Below, in pieces: positions 1 through 11,029 of a stretch of 64,000 nucleotides of DNA. The position numbers and the translations under genes were made by a program. The notes beneath the pieces were generated by a model, which did no database searches, was not told the DNA's origin, and worked only from the letters and a program-made list of their open reading frames with translations. How positions within the stretch are numbered: the stretch's first letter is position 1; each line of letters begins with the position of its first letter. Origin of the DNA: Acanthosepion esculentum (Eukaryota; Mollusca; Cephalopoda; Sepiida; Sepiidae); assembly GCA_964036315.1 (NCBI GenBank), contig OZ038492.1:42494022-42558021 (forward strand), written 5' to 3'.

Positions 1-228
1 TTTTGTATCTTCAAAATAAATATTACTTTCCTCTATGGAACCTAGATTTTATGAATCTGAGCGCAGAACTGGATTGACAGTATGTTTTAATCATTTCAAA
101 GTTGAAATGGCTAGATGTAACCGCAAGTTCTGTGATAAAGGTTTCTTCTATTACACTTCTCGCTTGTGGGACGCTCTTCCGGTTACTTGCTTTTCAGTAA
201 ACTTTGAACTTCAAAAATTCAAATATGG
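1..228 (+). mobile_element. LINE-A C-terminal coding fragment, interrupted by SINE-1
   Basis: Conceptual translation of 35-230 gives a decayed C-terminal tail of a Jockey/CR1-like non-LTR retrotransposon. Visible motifs are FNHFKVEMARCNRKF, then YTSRLWDALP, then LQKFKY. The same motif order recurs in the other LINE-A copies at 17.3, 19.8, 20.9, 26.4, 31.8 and 54.8 kb. This is the region downstream of reverse transcriptase, so the element is 5'-truncated by the window edge or by incomplete reverse transcription. The coding match stops abruptly at about 228, where a SINE-1 begins, and LINE-A sequence resumes at about 520. It is not a host gene. Confidence 0.75.
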
Positions 229-519
229 TGGAGCAGTGGATAGTGGCTCCTATTGAGGAATCGGAGATCCGAGTTCAAATTTCAGTCGAATCCATTACAT
301 TCACTTACGTGCTAATATCCTTGAGAAACGTATGAATCCTCTTGTTCTCCTCCCAGCTATGGGTAAATAGCAGGACAGACCGGGTTCTATAGCCTTGGAC
401 GGTAACTGGTCTACCGCAGTAAGAAATGGCAACCTACTACAGGAAAAAATCTGCCTCGTCAGTCATGTATCGAAAGATACATGATCGCCTACGCGTATAT
501 CACGCATGGGCCCTTAACT
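228..519 (+). mobile_element. SINE-1 (tRNA-derived) copy, nested in LINE-A
   Basis: A tRNA-like head (A-box-like segment near 231-245, B-box-like GAGTTCAAATTTC near 271-283) is followed by a body shared with copies at 3.2, 10.6, 13.2-13.7, 16.3, 28.3 and 45.7 kb. Landmarks are CATTCACTTACGTGCTAATA, CCCAGCTATGGGTAAATAGC, GGCAACCTACT and the 3' end CTTAACTGACTG. Positions 463-484 form a nine-base-pair hairpin closed by a GAAA tetraloop. tRNA-derived SINEs are known from octopus and squid genomes; I cannot assign this copy to a named family. Confidence 0.8.
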
Positions 520-715
520 GACTGATCTACTGTCGTCTTAATTTTCTTCTGTTATTGCTCTCTCTCTTTCTCTCTCACTCCTTCTCGTTAATCGTGTTTT
601 ATCTTGTCTTCACTAACACGCAGTAACCCATTGTTTCATAGCGGTTTTATTGCCTTGTTTTAAAGGCTTCAGTGTAATGCTGACTGGAATGATGAATAAT
701 TGAAAAAGTTGCTCC
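520..715 (+). mobile_element. LINE-A 3' UTR remnant, downstream of the nested SINE-1
   Basis: Pyrimidine-rich 3' UTR followed by the diagnostic LINE-A tail (AGTAACCCATTG near 622, then GCCTTG and GATGAATAATTGAAAAA near 693). The same tail, roughly TAACCCCTTGCG...GGTGAAATGATTAAA, ends most other LINE-A copies. With 1-228 it reconstitutes one LINE-A 3' end split by SINE-1. Confidence 0.6.
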
Positions 716-764
716 TCTGACATTAAACATTAACATTCTTCTTTTTATGTGCCATGTCGTATAC

Positions 765-1205
765 AACCATGGCTCTCCACCTCCCTCTTTCTCTTGCAGC
801 TATCAACACGTTCATTCCCTCTGCTTCCATCCCCCAGACCACGTTCTGTCATCCACCTGCTCAAGCTCGCCAGGTATGACACGCGCTGCTTTTCCTAATC
901 TCTCTTTCCCTCTATTCGACCCGTGAGTATCAGATTGTCCAGGCCCTCCTTCCTCATTACGTGTCCCAGAAATTTCAGATGCCTCTTCCTGATGTTAAGT
1001 ATAAGCCTTCTCCTTGTTTGCAACCTAAGACCGCATCCTTGCTCACACGCTCGGTCCATGATATCCTTAGCATTTTTCTGTAGAACCACATCTCCGTCGC
1101 CTCGAGTCTCTTCTTCGTCTTTGAGGAAATCGTCCAACATTCGCTGCCGTAAAGATGGAAAGATGTCACGTAAGAGCTCAGTATTCTTTTCTTTGTACCT
1201 CATCG
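765..1205 (-). mobile_element. RTE-C: RTE-like LINE C-terminal fragment
   Basis: Minus-strand frames give, in order, LYGSECWTISSKTKKRLEA, FYRKMLRISWTERVS, a frameshift, then LKFLGHVMRKEGLDNLILTG and IEGKRD. This motif order matches the C-terminal region of RTE-type retrotransposon proteins (compare vertebrate BovB). The conserved region is split between two frames, so it is a pseudogene fragment. The 3' end lies near 765 in the + coordinates. Other RTE-C copies are at 3.75, 8.9, 33.0, 33.8, 35.7, 46.1 and 49.8 kb. Confidence 0.8.
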
Positions 1206-1664
1206 TAAGATGATGATTTCACGAGAAAGCTTAAAACTTTGGGACTCTCAAAAATGCAGTTACTACATTTGATCTTGCTCAATCCGCTACAGACGATAGT
1301 ATAATGTGGAAATAAAACTAACCAATTACTGATAAATACAATAGAATCCGTTCCAGAAAGGAATTTTGAATCACTTCTTGATTAGTCAGATGTTGCTTAT
1401 CAAATCTTTGGTTGGTTAAAAAACATAACCAATAAAGATCACCGGATGTATTTTCGAACTTTTCGAAAAAATAGATCACCCGCTGTACAAATCCTGGTTG
1501 TAGGGTTGATTTTGAGTGCGTCAAAACAAAAATCTACAGGCCGCCTTACTTTTTGAAGATTTCTCTAAAAGACATAGGGGGAAAATGGAGAAGACACTTC
1601 TGGCATAAAGCACCCCACCTCCTGAGACAGTAGCTGTCGTAATGATGCTATACAAAAATGAGGA

Positions 1665-2420
1665 AATCTTTGGTTAGATCCCGAGACAGAGAAACTAGAT
1701 CATTGGACGTCAAAGCAGGGATCCGTCAGGCTGACACACTTGCAGCTATTCTCTATGTTATCACTCTTGACTAAGTATTGAGAAGCTCACCCGACAGACA
1801 TCATTATCTAGGTTTTACTTTATCACCAACACGCTCAAGTCGATATCTTGAAAAAGTAGAACTGCATTTATAGGATTCAACCGGCAATGTTTAATACAAA
1901 ATGTCCGAGGTTAATCAATAGAAACTGTCGAATGTTTTACATATCTAGGAAGCGAAATAAATTCTGTTGAAATAAATTTTACGAGACCGCCTTGAATAAA
2001 ACGGATGTTTGGAAATCTGATCTACCAGACAACCACAAACGGAGATTCATTCGAGCTACTATTGAGGCTGTTCTAATGTATGGTCTCGCTGCTTGGACAT
2101 TAACTAAAATCCTAGAGTCTACAATCGGATGCTTAGAGATATATTTAATTTCTCTTGGAGACAGCATCCAACTAAATCACAGCTCTAAGGACCCATCCCT
2201 GACATTTCTCCAACCTTACGCGAAAGCAGAATGTGCTTTGCTGGCGAGTAATATAAGGACTTGAGATTGATCTACTGCTCTGGAGACCTAACCGTGAGGA
2301 AAGACGGGTTGGTCGCCCAGCAACTACCTACATTGACTCGCTATTTTATGACTCAAAATGCCTCCCTAATGACCTTCCGAACTTGACGCGGGATCGTGAT
2401 GGATGGTGTTATATGAGAGA
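1665..2420 (+). mobile_element. RTE-D: decayed reverse-transcriptase fragment
   Basis: Broken + strand frames show VKAGIRQADTLAAILYVI (RT motif before the catalytic loop), then GFTLSPTRSSRYL, then WKSDLPDNHKRRFIRAT, AVLMYGLAAWTL, and a region with SISPTLRERRM-like spacing. The motifs resemble the C-terminal half of RTE-like or 'F52C9.6-type' non-LTR polyproteins. The same family supplies the fragment at 10.2-10.6 kb. Several stops and frameshifts show it is dead. Confidence 0.65.
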
Positions 2421-3219
2421 CTGATGAATGTCAGAGCAAGATCGACCGAATAAATATATTCTCGAAATAATCTTAGCGCAATTTTGTTGGCCACACCACA
2501 GAATTTTAGGCGATTCATTTTATACTGGAAATATACATTCGGCAAGATTTCTTTTCTTTAATTTGTCGGGTCTATTCAGCTTTTCATAACAACCTATCAT
2601 TTTAGGCCAATTAATAGTTATCTCCTCATTATAGCTCCTATCCCCTATTTTGTCATCCGTTAAGATAAGTAACTCGTTGTTTCCCTCTGCCCCTCTTATG
2701 CCATGGTTCATCGGAATTTAGTCGGTTATGGTTCTCCAAAGATTTCTTTTTCTTTATTATCTATGAAATTCATTGTTCACTGTTTCTCCTTTTTTCCTTC
2801 TGTGACGTCTCTGGATCCCCGCACTACTACATAAAACGGTATCAAAGAAAAGGTTCATTTATTTTTGGTATTCATTTTATTAAGAGTGGCAGCTTCCATG
2901 AGGCAGTGGGAAGAATGACGTCACAGGAAAGCATGTCGCACAGTGGCTCAGCGTCCTCCGCGTGTGGTAATAGCCAGTCCTGAACCTGGGTATGGGATGC
3001 CTATCGACGCTTCAGAATTTTTGAAACCCTCTGTTGAATTCGTGCCATTTTGGACTTATATTCAAAATCCAGACAAAGGCAATCCATCACTGTCAGAATA
3101 CCCTAACAACGAGGTACTCCGATCAATCGCTGACCATTCTGGCCCTGGCTTTCGTATTCTGTAACATTTCTCCACAAGTGAATTCATATTTGTTTCTATA
3201 TGCTGCCTGTTGTTAGATA
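2421..3219. other. Unassigned AT-rich spacer
   Basis: No recognisable coding, tRNA-like or tandem structure. A 73-codon + strand ORF at 2943-3164 has no recognised domain and runs into the neighbouring SINE-1, so I treat it as chance. Confidence 0.5.
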
Positions 3220-3515
3220 GCCCATATACAGTCAGATATGTGCCATGTGTGATACACGCGTAGGTGATCATGTATCTTTCGATACATGACCGACGTGGCA
3301 AATTTTTTCTCGCAGTTGGTTGCCATTTCTTTCTGCGGCTGCCATCCATCTATAGAACCCACTCTGTCCTGCTATTTACCCATAGCTGGGGGAGAACAAA
3401 AGTATTCATACCTTTCCCAAGGGTATTAGCACGTAAGTGAATATAATGGATCTGACTGGAGTTCGAACTCGGTTCTCCGGTTTCTTAATCCGAGCCGCTA
3501 TCCATTATACAACCG
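3220..3515 (-). mobile_element. SINE-1 full-length-like copy
   Basis: On the minus strand this reads from a tRNA-like head with A-box-like TATAATGGATAGCGGCTCGG and B-box GAGTTCGAACTCC, through the shared core CCCAGCTATGGGTAAATAGC and the GAAA-loop hairpin, to a 3' end near 3225 (CATATCTGACTG). It is the clearest tRNA-like head of the family in this window and therefore the best model for it. A Pol III internal promoter is expected from the A and B boxes. Confidence 0.8.
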
Positions 3516-3744
3516 TGCCTCCGAGCCCAGATAACCCCAGGTAATAAACACTTAATTGGGAGTAGAAAAGATAGATTCTCAATGCAATTATGGTGTAAGT
3601 AATTGCAGCAAACTCGGCTTGAATTTCAACGCCGACTCCCCTTTCTTCGCCTGTAACCCTTACGTTGCACACACACCATTTTCAGCCATTTACACAAGTT
3701 CATTAGGTACTTATTCTATTGTTCAATGTCCTGTGAGTTTCAAA

Positions 3745-3870
3745 TTTTTCAAGCTTTCATGATGTGCCCTAGAAATTTCAGCTGTTTGTTTCTGATTCTA
3801 AATGTCTTTTTTATTTCCATTTCCCTTTGATATAAGAGGAACTGCATCTTCGATTATTCATCTTTTCAGG
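3745..3870 (-). mobile_element. RTE-C short fragment
   Basis: Minus-strand translation shows FRIRNKQLKFLGHIM, the conserved RTE-C C-terminal motif also seen near 960 and 33270. Flanking sequence has decayed too far to extend it. Confidence 0.55.
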
Positions 3871-3884
3871 TAACATATTAGCGA

Positions 3885-3960
3885 AAGCCTTAAATCTTCT
3901 AGATAAACCCTTGTGTTCTTGTGGAATTATCGCCTTGGAGTGAAATGATTAAAATAAATG
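3885..3960 (+). mobile_element. LINE-A 3' tail
   Basis: Contains AACCCTTGTGTTCTTGTGG and GTGAAATGATTAAAATAAA, the standard LINE-A 3' terminus, without upstream coding sequence. A very short 5'-truncated insertion. Confidence 0.6.
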
Positions 3961-5554
3961 TCGTTAGAATCATTTGATTTGCATTTTTCTGCATTTTTAG
4001 AAATCACAATTCCCTCGTACGATTATGACATTTTCATTTCCCTTTTCGTTGACATGCTACCAAACGGGTTTATTTTATAACCTACCCCATGAGCGTAAAC
4101 AGAAAGAAGGACAAAGTCTTCACTTTTTTTCTTCCTTTTTTTGTTGTTGTATAAACAGATAACGATCGATATGATTGATGTTATATCAACCGGGTCAGTT
4201 TAGCGCGGCTTCGTTTTCATTCCTCAACGGAGACAGATTTGGGAAACGCACCTTTGCTTGAATTACATGAATGTTAGTGAATAGCTTCGTATGTGTATAT
4301 ACGTTCCTGGAACAAGCCGATCTAGATTGGATTGTTTCATTAACATTATCTTCTTCTCTAAAATAATAAATAAATTAATGCAATCTAATTATGTGCACCA
4401 AGATGACTGAAGAAAAGGTGATAACGTATCAATGGCACAAATGTGTTCAGTTTTGTGTAAAAACGTTAGAAATCTGTATTCCCTTAGTTGTTAGTTTGGT
4501 ATAAGTTCAAAGAAGGAAACGATCATACTGTCTAGTCTTTGCAAAATTAACGATACAACTTATGAAAAAAAATTCCTGCTAATGTCTTTACATACATCTA
4601 CATTAATACAATCTTTTTATTTTGGTTCCACAGTGCCCTTTTTAGTTTTCGCTTTCTATTCATTATTTCCTCCCTTCTTGATTATCTCCCTTTTCTCCTG
4701 ATTACCTTCCTTGGATTTGTTTTTTTCGACAATCATTTTTCTTTACGTAGATACTTCTGTATAAGTCTACTTAATATATAGAGCGACCCCTGCTTTTTTG
4801 TGAAAAAGCTGATATTATTTTTCATATAGCTCGTGTATAATGTCACCCCTGTGCAATACTAGTAGCCCAACCGTACCCAAATATTGCCGGCCTGAGAATC
4901 ATCCTGGACATATTTTATAGCAAATAAATAGTCCTAATTCTTTTCTGTACAAAGCTACTCCAAAATGGCAAGAAAAACGACTTATCGTAAAATATCTGAT
5001 CAGATTATTTAGATACCGTACTTTTTTACCTCAATGTCTGACTACAGTAGCTCCTTTAACCTGAGCCTCAGTTTCTTCCCTTTTGTCGCTACATGAAAAG
5101 AAAAACCATATCGACTCGTATACCACTTAAAATAAAAAAGTACCTTATATAAATTAATATTTAATAGATTTTTCCCTAACTCAAATTTACATTCATGTTT
5201 GTTTTGCAGGTGTTTATATCACTGAGGTTTTTGTCTTTCCAATGACAACATTTTTCTCAGGAATACCGGTACAAAAATAAGCTTACCTGTACCGTTTATG
5301 TTCACCAAATTTAGCCTGATAATGTAGGCCTACCAGGTAGCTTACGGATACTGAAAATGCATGAATTGTAACCACTCCAGAAAGGGTTACTTGTGCATAG
5401 TTCAACCGGCTACGGAAAATACATGATTTTTAACCTGTTCAATAAAAAAATTACCGGTGTATAGTGCGAACCCTTATTGCTTGACTAAAAAATAACTTAT
5501 CATAAAAGCTCGAACTATACTTGTTCGCCATTACCGCCAATAAGCAGCAGCATC
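3961..5554. other. Unassigned AT-rich region with one weak direct repeat
   Basis: No gene, tRNA or element recognised. Around 5342-5473 two diverged units of about 65-75 bases lie in tandem (TACGGATACTGAAAATGCATG, then TACGGAAAATACATG, each followed by a TGCATAGTTCAACC-like or TATAGTGCGAACC-like end). Confidence 0.4.
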
Positions 5555-5695
5555 ACGTAATATATATATATTTTTGTTAATTAGTAAGTTGTAATTACTC
5601 TTTCTTTTCTTCATTTTTGGGTATACTCTTTTTCACAGTATGATTTCAGTTTTTCTTCACTTTCTCAGTATTTATTTCAGTCTTCATCTTCCTTC

Positions 5696-7245
5696 ACTTC
5701 GTCAGTATTTCTCTCTATGTATTTCTTTCCATCGTCCTCTTCCTTCACTTCGTCAGTATTTCTCTCTAGGTATTTCTTTCCATCGTCATCTTCCTTCACT
5801 TCGTCAGTATTTCTCTCTATGTATTTCTTTCCCTCGTCATCTACTTTCACACCGACAGTATTTCTCTCTAGGTATTTCTTTCCATCGTCATCTACTTTCA
5901 CTTCGTCAGTATTTCTCTCTAGGTATTTCTTTCCATCGTCATCTACTTTCACTTCGTCAGTATTTCTCTCTAGGTATTTCTTTCCATCGTCATCTTCCTT
6001 CACTTCGTCAGTATTTCTCTCTAGGTATTTCTTTCCATCGTCATCTCCTTTCACTTCGTCAGTATTTCTCTCTAGGTATTTCTTTCCATCGTCCTCTTCC
6101 TTCACTTCGTCAGTATTTCTCTCTAGGTATTTCTTTCCATCGTCATCTTCTTTCACTTCGTCAGTATTTCTCTCTAGGTATTTCTTTCCATCGTCATCTT
6201 CCTTCACTTCGTCAGTATTTCTCTTTAGGTATTTCTTTCCATCGTCATCTTCCTTCACTTCGTCAGTATTTCCCTCTAGGTATTTCTTTCCATCGTCATC
6301 TTCCATCACTTCGTCAGTATTTCTCTCTAGGTATTTCTTTCCATCGTCATCTTCCTTCACTTCGTCAGTATTTCTCTCTAGGTATTTCTTTCCATCGTCA
6401 TCTTCCTTCACTTCGTCAGTATTTCTCTCTAGGTATTTCTTTCCATCGTCATCTTCCTTCACTTCGTCAGTATTTCTCTCTAGGTATTTCTTTCCATCGT
6501 CATCTTCCTTCACTTCGTCAGTATTTCTCTCTAGGTATTTCTTTCCATCGTCATCTTCCTTCACTTCGTCAGTATTTCTCTCTAGGTATTTCTTTCCATC
6601 GTCATCTTCCTTCATTTCGTCAGTATTTCTCTCTAGGTATTTCTTTCCATCGTCATCTTCCTTCACTTCGTCAGTATTTCTCTCTAGGTATTTCTTTCCA
6701 TCGTCCTCTTCCTTCATTTCGTCAGTATTTCTCTCTAGTTATTTCTTTCCATCGTCATCTTCCTTCACTTCGTCAGTATTTCCCTCTAGGTATTTCTTTC
6801 CATCTTCATCTTCCTTCACTTCGTCAGTATTACTCTCTAGGTATTTCTTTCCATCGTCATCTTCTTTCACTTCGTCAGTATTTCTCTCTAGGTATTTCTT
6901 TCCATCGTCATCTTCCTTCACTTCGTCAGTATTTCTGTCTAGGTATTACTTTCCATCGTAATCTTCCTTCACTTCGTCAGTATTTCTCTCTAGGTATTTC
7001 TTTCCATCGTCATCTTCCTTCACTTCGTCAGTATTTCTGTCTAGGTATTACTTTCCATCGTCATCTTCCTTCACTTCGTCAGTATTTCTGTCTAGGTATT
7101 TCTTTCCCTCGTCATCTTCCTTCACTTCGTCAGTATTTCTCTCTATGTATTTCTTTCCCTCGTCATCTACTTTCACTTAGTCAGTATTTCTCTCTAGGTA
7201 TTACTTTCCATTGTCATTTTCCTTCTCTTCGTCAGTATTTCTTTC
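5696..7245. repeat. 51-bp minisatellite, 30 periods with no indel
   Basis: The GTCAG of the unit falls at 5701 and again at 7231, exactly 30 x 51 bases apart, so no net indel has accumulated. The unit includes CTTCGTCAGTATTTCTCTC and GGTATTTCTTTCCATCGTC. Because 51 is divisible by three, a stop-free unit gives long ORFs: a 564-codon + frame (17-residue period with SLRQYFSLGISFHRHLP), a second + frame, and a minus frame with DEVKEDDDGKKYLERNT. The minus frame is cut by nonsense changes near 6737, 6945, 7048 and 7195. Units differ by point changes. I see no flanking coding sequence, so I call it a non-coding satellite. Confidence 0.9.
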
Positions 7246-8210
7246 TCAATATTTTCTTCATTTTTTCCCATCTTCTTATTGTTCTCTGTTGCTTCTCACC
7301 ATTCATTATTTTTTCCTCTCTCGTTAATTCTTAATTTCAGTGGGTTTTTTTCTATCATTTCTGTATCCTTCATTATCTTTCTTTCCCCCCCCCACTTTTA
7401 AAAGATTTTTTTCGCTTTTTCATCCATTTTTATGTTCAGATTTCCTTCTTTATTTCTTTTTCATTCTATTTAACACGCTCTGTTTGTTCTCTACAGTTTT
7501 ACTTAGTTCATTTCTTTCTTAATCTCTTTCCCGATCTCAATTTTTTCTATTCATTCTTCTTCAACCCCCTTGCTTCTTTTTTGTCCTTTTTATTTAAAGC
7601 TATCATCATTCCATTTCCATATTCTTATATATTCCTCTCCTTACTTTATTCTTAATCGTCTTCTGCACCATTTTGTTTTCTTACAGGATATTTTTCTTCT
7701 AATTTAGGTCGGAATTTTGAGATGAGAAATTAGGTCCGGCGGGTACAACGGCCGAAACATTAAGACTATAACAGATAAATGAGGATATACATCCGAAAGG
7801 GAAGGTACAAACAGGAATCATTTTTTTTTTTGTTTTCACCCGGTTTTTTCTTTTAGCCTGTATCTCAAATTTTCCCCATTCTCAGTCTTTTAATTTTTGC
7901 CACTTCCTTTCAGCCCTTTTTAAAAATTTATTCTTTACTCTGTAACCTTTCTTTTACCTACCCTCTATTCACCGCCTTCCTTACACTTCTCTCCTATCTT
8001 GTCATATTCAAACCACTTTCAATCTCCACCCACTTCCAACCTTACTCCCTCAGACCAATCTTACCATTTCCTTTTAAGGCCTCTTCTCATTCTGCCCTTC
8101 GCTTACCTCTTTTAACTAAATCTTTTTCATTCTCCATTTCTTTCTTTCTTTTTTTCTTTTGTCGTCTATTTTCCTGGGGTGCTGTTTTTTTCTTTCAAGG
8201 TCTTCCTCAT
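7246..8210. repeat. Pyrimidine-rich strand-asymmetric tract
   Basis: The + strand is strongly T+C biased and continues the composition of the upstream minisatellite. Small ORFs here are compositional. A short fragment near 7736-7770 (GGTACAACGGCCGAAACATT) matches the GGCCGAAACGTT segment of the ribozyme-like elements at 41.95 and 52.84 kb. Confidence 0.6.
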
Positions 8211-8689
8211 TGTACAATATTGCTTCGTAAAGAAGGCACAAAGAAAAGGTTAAGAGAGAAAAAAAATGAACAAGATGGTTTGCCGAATTCTATTGAATTG
8301 CAAGTCTAATTAAATAAGAAATCACTGAAGAGCATATCTACAACTACCTTCTTCCGTACTCCCCACCACCCAGCAAGCTCATATCGACTAAACAGCACTC
8401 TACTGTTTCATCTCAAGTCCCACTCCATGCCATCACCGCCTCGTTGCCCTTGGCTGATGGGAGAGGGGACCTTTATTGGAAGGAGAAGCAGAAGCAAAGA
8501 GATGGAGGCAAGGTTAGGCTTTATTTTATTGAAAAAAAAAAGACAGGGCATATTATGCTTGAATTCGTCTCTCCGCATCAGAAAATCGCAACACTGATGG
8601 AGGGGCGCGTACCTTGTAAAATAAAAAAAAAATAAAACGAAAATAAGTGAATAATGCTTCAAGAGACAAAAAGGGCACTCACAACACCG

Positions 8690-8735
8690 GACAGTTACAT
8701 ACGCGCGTGCGCGCACTCACACACACACACACACG
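8690..8735 (+). repeat. (CA)n microsatellite
   Basis: Short CA dinucleotide run preceded by GCGCGTGCGCGC, giving a purine-pyrimidine alternating stretch. Confidence 0.8.
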
Positions 8736-8869
8736 GAGTCATTCACTCATCTCTACGTGCGAACACAGCTATTTATTTTGGATTACATGAAGCTGGATAT
8801 ATATCTACGAAATATGCTACGAAATCGTCCGTGGATTTTTTAAAAATATATCAAGCCATTTAGAAAAAT

Positions 8870-9460
8870 GCAGAACCTCAGAGGACGGAAAGTGGGACAC
8901 TGAAATCCGAAGGTGTATTGGGAAATCCAAGGAAACATTCCAAAGGTTAAGCAATGTACTAAGAAATAGAAAACACTTCGCTAGAAACAAGAAAAAAGTA
9001 CTAAACTAAACTAGTACTAAAGAGTGATATTTGTTCTCCTCTAAGGCATTGAGTGCTAGGCAATCCCCCCAAAGATGAAGAGACTTGAAGCAGCAGAAAT
9101 ATTGTTCTACAGAAGGATACTGAGTATACCACAGACCGAACTTGTGAGCAACGACGAAGATTTAGAGAAGAGGGAAACATTAAAGGAAACTTATACTTAG
9201 CATCGCAAAGAGACAGTTAAGGTTTCTACGGCACATAATGAGGAAAGAGGGCTTGGAAAATTTGATACTTATAGGAAAGATTGAAGGGAAGAGAGACAAA
9301 GGAAAAGAACGCCTAACCCAACAAGCGAAATTGAATAAATTCATGGTGGAACAGGATTTAGGAGTAATACATTTATTAAAAGGTAAAAGGGTCAGGAAGT
9401 TGTGGAGATCCATGATCGCCTACGTCCTTAGGGGGGACTGCACATAAGAAAGAAAAATAA
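8870..9460 (+). mobile_element. RTE-C 3' portion
   Basis: Broken + frames show EDGKWDTEIRR, then RLEAAEILFYRRILSIP, then LRFLRHIMRKEGLENLILIG and IEGKRDKGKERLTQQAKLN, then KLWRSMIAYVL before the 3' end near 9445. The order is that of the RTE-C C-terminal region and 3' UTR. Stops and frameshifts are present. A 69-codon ORF at 9238-9447 covers the last part. Confidence 0.75.
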
Positions 9461-9526
9461 ATATGAAAAGAAAAAGGAAGATATCTTTTTTTTATTTGGT
9501 GGGAATTTATTTTAAGTAATACAATA

Positions 9527-9845
9527 TGGATGAGTGGTTAGGACGTTCACTTTCCGACCGTGAGACCCGGGTTCGGATCTCACTTCGATTTGTCAAGCAG
9601 ATGATTTCTTGTAGGGTTGGCAAGAGAATCATACAACTTGACCCAAACCTAGTGTGTTGAGTGTGATAGCATAAATTCACAAGTCATTATTACTGATTAT
9701 TTGAGCGTCCCGGACTTGCTCAGGGGAAGCATGCTAACTCAGAACGTGTGACGAACTCTCCATAGTTGCCGTATAAACCACCGGTGGACGCTGGAGGTGC
9801 TGAACAAACACAAATGTGCCTGAGATGAGGTTTGCAAGATACTCT
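9527..9845 (+). mobile_element. SINE-2: tRNA-headed SINE of about 320 bp
   Basis: The head has an A-box-like GAGTGGTTAGGACG (9533-9546) and a B-box-like GGGTTCGGATCTC (9569-9581), spaced as in tRNA-derived promoters. It continues into a unique body containing ACTTGACCCAAACCTAGTGTG and CCGGTGGACGCTGGAGGTGC. It is too long and too poorly paired for a functional tRNA gene. Only one copy is in the window, so family status is inferred from the promoter layout. Confidence 0.6.
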
Positions 9846-10179
9846 TCTCATTAGTACAATAATATTATATAATTTTACATCGTGGTTCCTATCGTCATAA
9901 TATTATGATGTATATTTAAAACAATCATTTCAAAGGAAACGTAATACTATCTAACGATGTGTCAAGTCGCTCTCGGAGTGTAACTCAACACTATCTGCCA
10001 GGCCTTTCTGCCGAAGAGTGTGATTACACATCTGACATAATAAAAACAAGATTTCTTACATTCACACAACTTACCTTTGATGAATTATTCAGATTGTTAT
10101 TTCGAGTGAATAGTGCATGAACAATTTTTGGGATTTAGCAATAATTTTACAAGATACAAGTCCTACTATTAAGCCATCA

Positions 10180-10630
10180 TCATCATCATCGTCCTTCGAC
10201 GTCCCTATGTTTGGTCGAAACCCCATTGACAATCCCTTTCCACACTGTTTGGTCCTGTATTGCTGTCCCCAAATCCACAATGTCCAACCCTGAGTCTCGA
10301 GCTATGGTGTCTGGGAAAGTCAAATATCGTGAGAAGTCACTTCCAGAAGGATGACATAGAAGAAAGGATGAAAGGATATCCCTGTCCGCTCGGTGGTAGT
10401 GGACGGCCAACGGGAATCGTTTTTGTTTGAGCTTATGAGATTGATCTCAGTTCTCCGTAAATTGAGTTAAGCGTTGCATTAGATCTCCAACTGATGTTCT
10501 GGATTTTTCTAAGTAGATTTGTATTTGTTTCATCCAGTCGTCTTTCTAGACGAAATAATAATGTCCAAGTTTCTGATCCATACAGTAGGGTGAGGGATGG
10601 ATTCATAACCGGGCGGGGGGATGGATCCAT
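10180..10630 (-). mobile_element. RTE-D C-terminal fragment
   Basis: Minus frames show LLYGSETWTLLFRLERRLDE, LLRKIQNISWRSNATLNSIY, then after a break HPSGSDFSRYLTFPDTIARD, and DLGTAIQDQTVWKGIVNGVS near 10230. This is the usual C-terminal order of RTE-like polyproteins. It is split into three frames and is a pseudogene. Confidence 0.75.
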
Positions 10631-10745
10631 ACCTTTCCCAAGGAGGGTATTTGCATGTAAGTGAATATAACAATCTCGATTGGAATACGAACTAGGCGCT
10701 CAGGTTCCTCATTCTGAGCTGTTATCATTTACCTGTTACAGGTTG
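10615..10745 (-). mobile_element. SINE-1 head fragment
   Basis: Matches the 5' third of SINE-1: CCATACCTTTCCCAAG, GTAAGTGAATATAAC and a degraded B-box. It abuts the RTE-D fragment, suggesting insertion near its end. Confidence 0.55.
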
Positions 10746-10750
10746 GGGGT

Positions 10751-11011
10751 GTGAAATTTCTTGTAGAATCAAAGGTAGACTGGGCTCTATATTTAGGTAT
10801 ACTTGACAGTGCAGTGATGACACGGCATCACATGTCGGAGTACATCCTAGACCGAAGCCAATGCTCACGGCGGAGGGTTGTCCACGATGGAATCAATAGC
10901 CAGGTGTCCGTGACCAAGGCGAGCCATAAAGTTCGAGAACATCGGCTGTGGTTTGACCTGAAGAAAGATGCAGTCCGCCAGGTTTACTTTCACAATGCTT
11001 ATTATGCATGA
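10751..11011 (+). other. Unrecognised 86-codon ORF
   Basis: Open frame starting MKFLVESKVDWALYLGIL and ending with an HNAYYA tail. Composition is ordinary and not simple repeat, but I recognise no domain. It lies between two mobile elements and has no visible splice or promoter context. Probably fortuitous or part of an unrecognised element. Confidence 0.25.
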
Positions 11012-11029
11012 ATGAATGCCTCTCCTGCT

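Noticed and set aside
5696..7245. CRISPR-like array
   Set aside because: Units are contiguous with no spacers, and the window is eukaryotic.
5640..7334. 564-codon ORF across the minisatellite as a protein gene
   Set aside because: The frame exists because the 51-base unit is stop-free and divisible by three; two other frames are also long, and no non-repetitive coding flank, signal or splice context was seen.
9527..9600. tRNA-Ser-like gene
   Set aside because: A and B boxes are present but the acceptor ends do not pair and the sequence continues into a SINE-like body.
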